Part shown: positions 1-10,448 of the stretch, piece after piece
How positions within the stretch are numbered: position 1 is the first letter of the stretch
Layout of the letters: every line of letters begins with the position of its first letter
DNA from: Caprella mutica
Taxonomy: Eukaryota > Arthropoda > Malacostraca > Amphipoda > Caprellidae
Length of the DNA stretch: 64,000 nucleotides
Reading direction: 5' to 3'
NCBI GenBank assembly: GCA_947561585.1
Contig: CANNZV010002509.1
Coordinates: 1-64,000 of the forward strand
Notes under the pieces: generated by a model
What the model was told of the DNA's origin: nothing
The model's input: only the letters and a program-made list of their open reading frames with translations
Database searches by the model: none
Position numbers and translations under genes: made by a program

Positions 1-773
1 AGTAAAATATTTTTCAGATCCTGAAGATGACTATAAATAGTCGAAACGTTGATGTATTGTAAATAATATTTTAAAACAAAATAAATTTTAATAATGATAA
101 GGTACATCCTTTCTATTTTATTCATATTATTGACTGTACGATTTCCTTTTTGACTGCTTCTTTCATTCCCTTGCATTTACATTTTTTGAAGTCCGTGATA
201 TTGCATTTGTTTCCGCAGCAGATTTTAAAACTCTATTGAAAGAAGTGAATAATATTGCATCATAGTGTTTTTAATTGTTTAATACCATTATTTGAAGTTC
301 AAAGCATCTTTTTTATAGGTCCTAAAACTGGCCTCTTATAGGTCCTATAATGCCTTTTTAGGTTCTAATATGCTTTTTTTTTAGCATTCTAAAACTCCGG
401 GCTCAACTGATTACCATTTGAGAACAAAATTTAAGGAGAAACATATAGGTACGTATCCTTCTGCATTCTGCACCAAACTGAGAACTTGTTAACAATGATA
501 ATTTTCTATTGAATCATTATTCAAGAACTATTCAAAATTTTTAAAATCTGATTGTATCATCGAGAAGAAACATTTATTTTTAACCTAGTAGCAGAATTTT
601 CAGTGAAATATATCTAAAGTTTATCTTTTTAGAAAAAGAATATAAATTATTATTTTGGTCAATCAACTGCTTATTTTGAGAAGCTACTAATTTTCACTTT
701 GTTCTCAAACAGAAACTTTGAATGAAATTGGCTAAAATTTTCACACAATGTAAAGAACGTAGTGTTTAATATT
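1..773. other. AT-rich noncoding stretch
   Basis: No convincing exon or RNA gene was found. The sequence is AT-rich with short homopolymers. Around 318-370 there are three loose repeats of a TAGGTCCTA-like motif. Nothing else could be assigned. Confidence 0.5.
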
Positions 774-888
774 ACATTAGCTATGTACTTTAGCTGACAT
801 TAGCTATGTACTTTAGCTGACATTAGCTATGTACTTTAGCTGACATTAGCTATGTACTTTAGCTGACATTAGCTATGTACAGTAGCTG
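774..888 (+). repeat. 23-bp tandem repeat, five copies
   Basis: The unit ACATTAGCTATGTACTTTAG plus CTG is repeated five times head to tail. The first four copies are identical and the last carries a CTTT to CAGT change. It is a small minisatellite with no coding content. The near-perfect identity suggests recent expansion. Confidence 0.9.
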
Positions 889-1747
889 ACAGCTGTGACC
901 CTTAACTAGTAGTGTGGCTATTTAAATCTACTACTCGAAAATGCACTGTTTTTGGAGGAATGACAAAAACCTATAAAATGTTAATAACATTGAAACTAAT
1001 GTAGATACAGTAAAACTTTTTTCTGTGCAGAAACTATGTATCCTAGGCTTTCTTTTGACATGTCTCTTCCCAGTACCTACTATAGTATTGATTTGCCTGC
1101 AAGTGCGCAACAATGCTCTCCCTGGCGCTATATACAGTCAATATTTATTGTAGCTATGTAATATTAGGTAAATGCTCAATTACCGTATAATTAGTTTTGT
1201 CATGATACTGTGCACCCAAAGATATAACAGGTGTCTATGGTGTCATCAAACAAAAACTAATTTCATGATAATTGAGTAATTAATCTTAGAATATTTTGAA
1301 ACAATATACCTAGAAACATAACATGAATACTGTGTATCAGAAATTGAAAACAATTCAACATTAGGCCAGTAAGATGTCATATAAAAATAGCTACCTAGCT
1401 AATGATAAAATGAAGAATATGATTCAATACATTAACTGAAAGCAACTCTGAAGTCGCTGTAAAGTTGTCCGTATGGCATGTCCAAGCAAGTAAGTAGAGC
1501 GACTTCTGAGCGGGTAAGTCGCCTGTGTGACATTAAATGGCTATTAACATTAAGTATATATCTTCCATCAACGACTTTGAAGCAACTAATTCGATCTGAA
1601 ATTGTGATGACAAGTCACCCGCGGCTCATGTGACAGTGCCCTAAAAGTTAGTTGTTTCAAAGTACCATTATTCAAGATTGTGTCTGACTTCTAAGTTCTA
1701 CCATTCACTATTCTTCTGTTCTGTAATAATATCCCGTGATTTTTCAG
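889..1747. other. Unassigned stretch upstream of the SET gene
   Basis: No exon could be supported. One short inverted pair, GAAGTCGC at about 1451 and GCGACTTC at about 1499, is present. If the SET gene below was once complete, its upstream exons should lie here or further left, but none was recognised. Confidence 0.35.
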
Positions 1748-2881
1748 GACTTGGTGTTGTGACAAAGAGAGACTTGTTAAAAGGGGAGGTAGTATTATAC
1801 TATTGTATAAAATACTTGAATGATGACACGGAGGGTAGCTACTGATGACTTCATTTTTGAAGTTAATCTTGGAAGGAAAAGATACTGGTGAGTTAAAACT
1901 AATCCAAATATTCTCTACATACGCACAATTTTTTCTTTTCATGGTTCTCTTGAAAATTTAACTGATTTTTCTAGAATTTCAATTTAAAGTCTGTGAAATT
2001 AGCTGGTCATTTTCTTTTTGTATAGGATTGATGCCTCAAATGATGATGGCTTCTCCAGGTATCTAAATGATGATCATCGAAATCCTAATCTATCTGTTAA
2101 ATACATCTTCGAAGAGGGATTGATTACCTTACCCTATATTTGTGGCGAGAGATTTTATCTCCCGAGGTTCTGAGCTTACCTATAATTATGGTAATTATTA
2201 AACTTCATATTTATATTGTTTTAGATATGTAATTTTTTTATAAAACTAAGTTGAATATTTAATCGTCATATTTATCCACTAGGATGGACACCTTCAACAC
2301 CTAGATCTGGTCGTTGTAGGGTAGTGAACTCGCCATTCATTCAGCAGGTTAGAATTGAGATTTTCATCTATTGCATTAGAGCATTCATTAATATTCATAA
2401 AATCCAGGGTTGGCATTGAAAAATCATGCGATTTATAAGCACTAATTTTTCATAATACAAATCAAAGAAATCATCATTGTTTAATTTTTTCATATTGATG
2501 TAGCTATATATTCTCTCTTGAAATCAGTTTTATAAAGTTTATTCCATTCTACCATAGCTCTAACAATAAAAGATTCTTCTATCAGCTGTGAGAAGTGATT
2601 ATTTGTTATAAATGACTATAGCTAGTCTATAGCGTTGCTGATATTACTAATATAAGTTATAACATAATTAGCAACAAAAGCTGAATAGAAATCTTAAAAA
2701 TCATGGTCATCAATTATTTTTCAATTTTTTTAATTCTTCCCAAAAAAATATATACCAACCCTGAAAGAATCATATAGCTAGCTAAATTATTTAAAAATAA
2801 CATTTACTCATTTTTCAGACATTTTGTACAGACTCCGGTAACTACATAGTCCTAAAACAGTTGCAAAAAACTGTTCTGTGA
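1748..2881 (+). pseudogene. SET-domain lysine methyltransferase-like gene, four exons, frame-disrupted
   Basis: Exons read as 1748-1887, 2026-2190, 2283-2347 and 2819-2881, with AG/GT borders and matching phases (1, 2, 1, 0). SET hallmarks appear in order: a GLGVVTKRDLLKGEVV N-lobe, RYLNDDHRNPN in the place of the usual NHS motif, and GSELTYNYG near the end. SET enzymes transfer methyl groups from S-adenosylmethionine to lysines, usually on histones. Two lesions break the frame: one extra base at about 1842-1844, and a 4-bp tandem duplication (GATT GATT, 2118-2125). The last exon stops at 2879-2881; one fewer A in the A-run at 2865-2870 would let it continue into the minisatellite that follows. 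Introns are kept, so this is not a retrocopy. I read it as a decayed duplicate; assembly indels are the alternative. The N-terminal part was not found. Confidence 0.7.
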
Positions 2882-2921
2882 TTTTACCAAAAACTGCATT
2901 CACATTGCAAAAAACCAACCT

Positions 2922-3823
2922 GTGCAGTCTCATCTTGTTGAGAAAGAACCCTCGGTGCAGTCTCATCTTGTTGAGAAAGAACCCTCGGTGCAGTCTCATC
3001 TTGTTGAGAAAGAACCCTCGCTGCAGTCTCCCCTTGTTGAGGAAGAACCCTCGGTGCAGTCTCCCCTTGTAGAAGAAGAACCCTCGCTGCAGTCTCCCCT
3101 TGTTGAGGAAGAACCCTCGGTGCAGTCTCCCCTTGTAGAAGAAGAACCCTCGGTGCAGTCTCCCCTTGTTGAGGAAGATACCTCGGTGCAGTCTCCCCTT
3201 GTTGAGGAAGATACCTCGGTGCAGTCTCCCCTTGTTGAGGAAGATACCTCGGTGCAGTCTCCCCTTGTTGAGGAAGATACCTCGGTGCAGTCTCCCCTTG
3301 TAGAAGAAGAACCCTCGGTGCAGTCTCCCCTTGTAGAAGAAGAACCCCCGGTGCAGTCTCCCCTTGTTGAGGAAGATACCTCGGTGCAGTCTCCCCTTGT
3401 TGAGGAAGATACCTCGGTGCAGTCTCCTCTTGTTGAAGAAGATACCTCGGTGCAGTCTCCCCTTGTTGAGGAAGATACCTCGGTGCAGTCTCCTCTTGTT
3501 GAGGAAGATACCTCGGTGCAGTCTCCCCATGTTGAGGAAGATACCTCGGTGCAGTCTCCCCATGTTGAGGAAGATACCTCGGTGCAGTCTCCCCATGTTG
3601 AGGAAGATACCCCGGTGCAGTCTTCTCTTGTTGAAGAAGATACCTCGGTGCAGTCTCCTCTTGTTGAGGAAGATACCTCGGTGCAGTCTCCTCTTGTTGA
3701 GGAAGATACCTCGGTGCAGTCTCCCCATGTTGAGGAAGATACCCCGGTGCAGTCTCCTCTTGTTGAGGAAGATACCTCGGTGCAGTCTCCTTTTGTTGAA
3801 GAAGATACCTCGGTGCAGTCTCC
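2922..3823 (+). repeat. 33-bp minisatellite (11-residue periodicity)
   Basis: About 27 units of 33 bp, GC-richer than the surroundings. Read on the plus strand they give VQSPLVEEDTS or VQSHLVEKEPS variants; other frames and the minus strand are also open, only because the unit has no stop. The unit length is a multiple of three and many changes swap E/K, P/T or D/E codons, so it may once have been coding. It directly follows the last SET exon, where a one-base change would put the repeat in frame. It could equally be a noncoding 3'-flank repeat. Confidence 0.85.
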
Positions 3824-4950
3824 TCCCCACCCCACTGGGTGGGGTCTGTTCTAGCCGAAGTTCGTTATCTGTAGGTGTTCCTCAGGGTAGTGTATTGGGC
3901 CCTTTGTTATTCATTCTATATGTAAATAACATGAGTGATATAACTCCTCAACTGAAAACCGTTCAATTTGCAGATGATACTACACTTTTGGCCTCAGGTA
4001 GTGACCACGTTGCATTAATCTCTCAAGTTACCTCCAGTCTTACGTATCTGTCCTCTTGGTGCTCTGCTCATAAACTTTCTATTAACTCTGATAAAACCGC
4101 TGTCATGATATGCTCAAATAGGCACAACGTTATCAATACTAATGTTAGAGTGTGTTTCAGTGATGTTGAGCTAGACTATATTGATAATGTAAAGTTTTTA
4201 GGTCTCACTATTGATAGTAGGCTCAATTTCGGTGCCCATATATCTAATGTGTGTAGCAAGGTATCTAGAGTTATTGGTATATTGTTAAGGCTTAAAAATA
4301 TTTTACCTACAAAATTGCTTATAAGTATATACTATTCTCTGTTCTATCCACATCTTATTTATGCAAATATAGTTTGGGATAATACTTATAATACTCACCT
4401 GAATACATTGGAAATGCTTCAAAAGAAAGCTATACGAATTATAACGGGCAATAGTTTTCTATCTCACACTAAACCTCTATTTTATCAGACTGGAATTTTG
4501 AATATTCATGATATAAATAAATATCTCTTGTTGATTTACATGTTTAAGAATAAGCACAAATTTTAAGAATAAGCACACTAGAAATGCGGATAATCCTGTT
4601 ATCAATCGCCACCGACTCACTCTAACTCAACATTGTACTAGTTTTCCAGCAACTAGGCTGTGGCATTCCATTCCTTCAGAATTTAAAAACATCACGTCAT
4701 TACATTCATTTAAGAACACTATTAAAAGTTATTTGCTGAATAAATATATAGAAGATTGAGTTGAATATTTGTCAATCCTTCTGATTATATACATTGTTTT
4801 GCCCGAAAAACTCCTTGAATAGGAGTTTATAAAAGGGCTTGATGTAAGAATTATTTTACCTTTATATAGATTTATGTATAAATTTATATTACTGTATTAT
4901 TTGTTTGTATACTTTTTTTTTTTACTTTCATCAATAAAATCCTTATCCTT
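3824..4950 (+). mobile_element. 5'-truncated non-LTR retrotransposon (LINE) inserted in the minisatellite
   Basis: The insert is flanked by a perfect 25-bp duplication of minisatellite sequence (3799-3823 and 4951-4975), starting AAGAAGATACC. It keeps only the 3' half of a reverse transcriptase ORF and a 3' UTR ending in AATAAAATCCTTATCCTT, with no poly(A). The 5' junction has a short palindrome, CCCCACCC CACT GGGTGGGG, before recognisable element sequence. Severe 5' truncation and a long target duplication are typical of target-primed reverse transcription. The fold-back at the junction may be a template-jump scar. Confidence 0.85.
3830..4759 (+). pseudogene. LINE reverse transcriptase C-terminal half, frameshifted
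   Basis: Opens with the RT block GVPQGSVLGPLLFILY (about 3874), then FADDTTLL (about 3967; the DD pair is catalytic), then the thumb and the LEMLQKKAIRIITG segment typical of Jockey/CR1-type elements. The frame ends at 4566. The C-terminal tail resumes one frame over from 4562 (NPVINRHRLT through LWHSIPSEFKN) to a stop at 4757-4759. The break is a 19-bp tandem duplication: TTTAAGAATAAGCAC occurs at 4543 and 4562. RT fingers, endonuclease and ORF1 are missing, so this copy cannot move on its own. Confidence 0.88.
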
Positions 4951-4975
4951 AAGAAGATACCTCGGTGCAGTCTCC

Positions 4976-6168
4976 CCTCAGCAGCACTCGCTTTGTTTTT
5001 GATACCGTTTTTCAGCATTCTCATAGCTACTGTACGATAATTATTGTGAGCAATGCAATTCATTAAATTATTCAATATCAGAATAATAATATTCACTAAT
5101 TAATGCTAAATGGGCATGGGCCAAATTGACAATTAGCATATTCCACCTCACTGTACTCACAGATATCGTACGTCTCCTTCAATTTTTAATCAATGTCTAG
5201 TCTAGTATTTTACAGCCAGTCAGTCTTCTCCGGCATCCCAACCATAAAACAACAACAACAAATAGTGCTCTATCGATACCACCCTCAAATCTATAACTTT
5301 AATTCTTCTCCAACTAATGAATTACCATTATGAGGAAATAAAGTTTCACGCTAACTACGAGGAGAGATTTTAGACGCAACTATTAATTGTCCACCACCTC
5401 ATCTCCTTTCGACAATTGTCCGGACTTTGGATGTCGCTACCAGTAGCATTCACGTAGACAAATCTCTATGGTGAAGCGTTAGACTGATCATCATAACGTG
5501 GCGTAATCGACAAGGAAGAGACTAGAGCAGCGAAGGCAGACTAATATGGTAAGCTGTGGGTATTAGTGGTGGTGTGTTCTTATTACTAATTGTCAATCCC
5601 TAAAAAGAAGTCCAGTTAGTTAAAGGCCGACGATTTAAAAGAAATTTAATTCTTAAAATCTAAATCTTTAAACTAAAACTTTTAAATAATCCGCTCACAA
5701 TAATTATCTATCTCTAATCTCCATGTTAATAGAATTTCATTTTCCAGCTCTGATCGGTTCGTGTGCAGCGTCCGACAACTTGAGACCAACCCATTCTACT
5801 TCAAATAGTTGCCAAACACCTCCAGCAAACTGCACTTCCAAACGCCCTAATTGAACACCAATATCCGAGCAAATTCAAACGTAACTAATAGTTAAATTAA
5901 TTACTATATTAATTGATAAAAATACTTTTTAAATAATTCAAATCTTTCTTTTTTCTGAAATACAAATAATTCCCTTTAATAAGTTTGTATTTTTGTACAT
6001 CGCGCTGTAGACAGGATGATCGTCAGTGCTGCTCAGATATTGGTGGATAAAAGGCTGTTTATATTTCTTTCCAAGTGGCTTAATTTGATTGAAGAAAACA
6101 GTAAATTGCAACTCGGGGGATAATACTACATCTCCGCACTGGATCTTTCAAATAGCAGACGATCAACA
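4976..6168. other. Unassigned AT-rich stretch
   Basis: No exon, RNA gene or bounded repeat could be supported between the LINE and the dispersed repeat at 6169. The sequence is unique at the level readable by eye. Confidence 0.4.
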
Positions 6169-6432
6169 CTAAGACAATATAAGATAGACGCTCAACTAGA
6201 TAGGGCAACTTCCTTGAATAACAACCAATCAAAAGCGATCAGTAGCATACGTCACACCAAACAATACCCTTGGAATTCCCCAAGCCATACTTTTTATTCT
6301 TAAAGTGTGAAGTAGTTAGAAATAGTAATATCCTTTACTGATTAAGGATTAAATTACTATATTATTAATTAGGTCTACAAGTTCGATTTAGTATTCTAAA
6401 TATAATCTATCCTCTTTTAACAAAGAATAGTC
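6169..6432 (+). repeat. Dispersed repeat, copy 1 (AGACAATATAAGATAGACGC family)
   Basis: Starts with AGACAATATAAGATAGACGC and ends near ATAGTCATAACTAG. The same order of blocks (AACAACCAATCA, ATACGTCAC, GTGTGAAGT, TTTAGTATTCTAAATATA) recurs at 39437-39690 on the plus strand and at about 40840-41136 on the minus strand. No coding capacity; probably a MITE-like or other non-autonomous element. Confidence 0.7.
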
Positions 6433-6444
6433 ATAACTAGAACA

Positions 6445-6590
6445 CATCCCCCCACCCCAACCTCTCTGCCTCTTTTTTCTTTCTCATTCTTATCTCTTTC
6501 TTGCTGCCTCGCTTTCTTTATTCTTTCTGCCTTTCTTGCTTGCTCGCTTTCTTTATTTCTCACTGACTCCCTCTTCTTTTTACCTTATTA
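6445..6590 (+). repeat. Polypyrimidine tract
   Basis: About 145 bases that are almost entirely C and T, built from CTTTCTT, CTGCCT and GCTTGCTCG pieces. A simple low-complexity tract with potential for triplex (H-DNA) structure; no gene content. Confidence 0.7.
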
Positions 6591-7127
6591 GAATTTACTT
6601 ACATCTCTAGCAGGCAAGCTGTGCGCGCGTGCATTATCTACTCTTCGCGAGCAGAAGAATGCGTGTGATATTCGCACACACACATACATACCCGCGACAC
6701 ACAACGATTTACCGTTTTCGGATCCTTGGGAAATGAAACATGGCTGTTTCATTTTCCCAATATATATACATCATGTGTGTAGGGTGGGGTGTGTGTTTTT
6801 TTTGACATTTTCATTATTACATAATTTTGTCTAGTTGTCGTTAATGCATGGCTTACTTAATGATACGGCCTGATTTTCTGCCTTTTCGTCAAAAAAATAG
6901 AAGGTCAATATTTTCCTCAATCGTTGCAACTGCTTTCTGTAATAATTTATAATTTAACTCAACACATTTATTAATTAAATTCTAGAAAACTAAGATAATT
7001 TTCATGCATATATGAATAATCGGTAGTCAGGATACTACTAGATCATTCTTGATAGATTGAATTCGGAAATTGTTTTCAGTTAACTTTCTCTGTTTATGCT
7101 GCATTTTGGAATATTCTACATTGGAAA

Positions 7128-7217
7128 ATGGAAAATAAGTGTTCGGTAATCGATTGTTCTAAACATCATGGGAAAAATATTTCAATTACCAAGGGAAGAC
7201 AATGCAATGTGGTCAAT
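7128..7217 (+). pseudogene. THAP zinc-finger remnant of a P-like transposase
   Basis: An ATG at 7128 opens MENKCSVIDCSKHHG, matching the start of THAP fingers (CxVxxC spacing after a short basic lead). After a one-base shift within the run of A's at about 7172-7176 the frame continues as IFQLPREDNAMWSIYES, which resembles the F-x-LP and W positions of THAP, then stops. THAP domains bind transposon ends in P-type transposases. Only about 30 codons survive. This supports the superfamily call for the enclosing element; by itself it is too short for certainty. Confidence 0.55.
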
Positions 7218-7277
7218 TTATGAATCTTAAAAATTTTGAAATAATTACTTGACGAAATGGAAATATCCTTCGCATTT

Positions 7278-9182
7278 TGCTGAGAAACACCACCGCATAC
7301 TGCGGAGTAACGACTCAGTATAGTGCTGAGGAACGACTCAGTATAGTGCTGAGAAACGACTCAGTATAGTGCTGAGAAACGACTCAGTATAGTGCTGAGA
7401 AACGACTCAGTATAGTGCTGAGAAACACCACCGCATACTGCGGAGTAACGACTCAGTATAGTGCTGAGGAACGACTCAGTATAGTGCTGAGAAACACCAC
7501 CGCATACTGCGGAGTAACGACTCAGTATAGTGCTGAGGAACGACTCAGTATAGTGCTGAGAAACGACTCAGTATAGTGCTGAGAAACGACTCAGTATAGT
7601 GCTGAGGAACGACTCAGTATAGTGCTGAGGAACGACTCAGTATAGTGCTGAGAAACGACTCAGTATAGTGCTGAGAAACGACTCAGTATAGTGCTGAGAA
7701 ACGACTCAGTATAGTGCTGAGGAACGACTCAGTATAGTGCTGAGGAACGACTCAGTATAGTGCTGAGAAACGACTCAGTATAGTGCTGAGAAACGACTCA
7801 GTATAGTGCTGAGAAACGACTCGGTATAGTGCTGAGGAACGACTCAGTATAGTGCTGAGGAACGACTCGGTATAGTGCTGAGAAACGACTCAGTATAGTG
7901 CTGAGAAACGACTCGGTATAGTGCTGAGGAACAACTCAGTATAGTGCTGAGGAACGACTCAGTATAGTGCTGAGAAACGACTCGGTATAGTGCTGAGGAA
8001 CGACTCAGTATAGTGCTGAGGAACGACTCGGTATAGTGCTGAGAAACGACTCAGTATAGTGCTGAGAAACGACTCGGTATAGTGCTGAGGAACAACTCAG
8101 TATAGTGCTGAGGAACGACTCAGTATAGTGCTGAGAAACGACTCAGTATAGTGCTGAGAAACGACTCAGTATAGTGCTGAGAAACGACTCAGTATAGTGC
8201 TGAGAAACGACTCGGTATAGTGCTGAGAAACGACTCGGTATAGTGCTGAGAAACGACTCAGTATAGTGCTGAGGAACAACTCAGTATAGTGCTGAGGAAC
8301 GACTCAGTATAGTGCTGAGGAACGACTCAGTATAGTGCTGAGGAACGACTCAGTATAGTGCTGAGAAACGACTCAGTATAGTGCTGAGAAACGACTCAGT
8401 ATAGTGCTGAGAAACGACTCGGTATAGTGCTGAGAAACGACTCGGTATAGTGCTGAGAAACGACTCGGTATAGTGCTGAGAAACGACTCAGTATAGTGCT
8501 GAGGAACAACTCAGTATAGTGCTGAGGAACGACTCAGTATAGTGCTGAGAAACGACTCAGTATAGTGCTGAGAAACACCACCGCATACTGCGGAGTAACG
8601 ACTCAGTATAGTGCTGAGGAACGACTCAGTATAGTGCTGAGGAACGACTCAGTATAGTGCTGAGGAACGACTCGGTATAGTGCTGAGAAACGACTCAGTG
8701 TAGTGCTGAGAAACGACTCAGTATAGTGCTGAGAAACGACTCGGTATAGTGCTGAGAAACGACTCAGTATAGTGCTGAGAAACGACTCAGTATAGTGCTG
8801 AGAAACGACTCGGTATAGTGCTGAGAAACGACTCGGTATAGTGCTGAGAAACGACTCGGTATAGTGCTGAGAAACGACTCGGTATAGTGCTGAGAAACGA
8901 CTCGGTATAGTGCTGAGAAACGACTCGGTATAGTGCTGAGAAACGACTCAGTATAGTGCTGAGAAACGACTCAGTATAGTGCTGAGAAACGACTCAGTAT
9001 AGTGCTGAGAAACGACTCAGTATAGTGCTGAGAAACGACTCAGTATAGTGCTGAGAAACGACTCAGTATAGTGCTGAGAAACGACTCAGTATAGTGCTGA
9101 GAAACGACTCAGTATAGTGCTGAGAAACGACTCAGTATAGTGCTGAGAAACGACTCAGTATAGTGCTGAGAACGACTCCTGA
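7278..9182 (+). repeat. 24-bp stem-loop minisatellite, about 79 copies
   Basis: The main unit is AAACGACTCAGTATAGTGCT plus GAGA. Each unit can fold as CTCAGTA-TAG-TGCTGAG. Four units (near 7285, 7424, 7493 and 8573) are replaced by AAACACCACCGCATACTGCG plus GAGT, which folds in the same register. Stem variants seen in other units (CTCGG and CAGTG) keep G.U pairing if the plus strand is transcribed. There is no long ORF. The array occupies most of a P-like transposon and may be a structural repeat or transposase-binding array; its function is unknown. Confidence 0.92.
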
Positions 9183-9859
9183 GATTTTCGGTGCCCTAAC
9201 CTGATGTTCAAGTTTAGACTACTCTTGTACCAAGATTACATTCAATCTTTACTCTCTCTATCAGTTGCCTCATCTTATCTGTCTTTGGGGCTAAGTAGTC
9301 GCATTTCCATTGCAGTATGATTATTTCTTTCCTCTTAGATGTTCTTCATCCTACTCTTTTCCTACTTGGGGTCTGGTTTGGCATAGGGTCTGAGGCATCG
9401 AGGCTCGTCGTCCTCTTTGTCCGTTTCACATTCTATGGGCTCCCTCTGCACATTCACCGCATATCACCATTCACCACTGGGGCCCACCACACATCTGCTT
9501 CTCACGGAGGGGCCAACGTCATAATTGCAGCTCTGAACTGAAACCAACATCATCCTGCATGAATAGTTGCTATACATGATGGAAGCTTCAATTGAGGACA
9601 GTTCTCAAAGCTATACGTTAGAATGTTGAGAAATTTGCGGTACACAGACTGCTATATATTATATTAAAATACTCTATACAGATATACTGATGTTGGTTTT
9701 ATAATGTGCTTCATATTAAAGTATTTATATATATATATATACATAAATATAATATAAACATATTTCAAATTATTTTTAACCTATCAGGAAACTATATATT
9801 ACTTGAATCAACGAAAAAAACATCATTTGGTAGCAAAATATAAATTTTATTAGAAGTGA
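9183..9859 (+). other. Right inner part of the P-like element
   Basis: Between the minisatellite and the right terminal repeat lies about 680 bp. A 74-codon open frame at 9317-9541 is GC-richer than its flanks, but starts after an intron-like TTGCAG and matches no family I recognise. The rest is AT-rich with an (AT)n run near 9727-9745. Confidence 0.3.
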
Positions 9860-9929
9860 AAATATTGACCTATTTTTTGACGAAAAGGCGGAAAATCGGG
9901 CCGTATAATTAAGTAAGCCATGGTTAATG

Positions 9930-10448
9930 TTGTTTCTCCTTGTGGTGGAACTCTCGCTTAGTTCAATATAAATGCATATAGTGTGTGTGTGTGTGTGTGT
10001 TTTACTTTCTTATAATTGATTTTTTTTTAATCTATTTATTTTGGAAATTTTGATTTGTTTTTAGAAATTGAGTTTCAAGTTTTTGGATTTTTTTATATTT
10101 TTTTTAATCTTAGAGTTTCTTTTAAAAATTGAGTTTTTTGAGTTTATTTTTATGTTTTTGGAAAAATTTGAGTTTAAAAAAAAATTCGGGAAAATTTAAC
10201 TTTTCAGATAAATTGAGTTTTTTGAGACTGATTTTTCATAACTTAAATTTCTGAAATTAATATAATATTTATTATATCAAATAAATATTCAATAACATAT
10301 ATTTTATATTTTTGATAATATACAAGATAAATTAACACTTAGATTATTAAAATCATATGCAATGCCGTATTATCCATATCAGTATTTGTTCGTATTTTTT
10401 ATACGATCGCTTATATTGTTAAGTCATTTGACAAACACCCAAAAATTT
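9930..10448. other. T-rich low-complexity flank with (TG)n
   Basis: Contains a (GT)n microsatellite at about 9981-10000 and then long T-rich sequence with GAGTTT repeats. No gene was seen. Confidence 0.45.

Larger units (their letters stand above)
6847..9922. mobile_element. P-superfamily-like DNA transposon, non-autonomous
   Basis: Terminal inverted repeats of about 70 bp: CATGGCTTACTTAATGATAC at the left, and its complement with a few changes ending at 9922. GTTAATG flanks both ends (6840-6846 and 9923-9929), giving a 7-bp target duplication. P and ProtoP/Hoppel-type elements have CATG-starting ends and 7-8-bp duplications and encode THAP-domain transposases; a broken THAP start lies inside at 7128. 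The catalytic region is absent, and the centre is filled by a 1.9-kb hairpin minisatellite. A TTAA-duplicating superfamily is less likely, because that register leaves unequal bases next to the ends. Confidence 0.72.

Noticed and set aside
2808..3830. Long minus-strand and alternate-frame ORFs over the 33-bp array (up to 340 codons)
   Set aside because: All six frames are open because the repeat unit lacks stop codons; there is no splice context or non-repeat domain in those frames.
3364..4566. Fusion protein joining the minisatellite and reverse transcriptase
   Set aside because: The continuous frame is an accident of LINE insertion; the 25-bp target duplication marks the junction.
7278..9182. 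CRISPR array
   Set aside because: The 24-bp units are head to tail with no unique spacers, in an intron-bearing eukaryotic context and bounded by transposon ends.
7278..9182. Centromeric or telomeric satellite
   Set aside because: The array is only 1.9 kb and lies wholly inside a transposon with its own inverted ends and target duplication.
9317..9541. 74-codon ORF in the P-like element as a protein-coding gene
   Set aside because: No recognisable motif, start context or exon partner; kept only as a remark.
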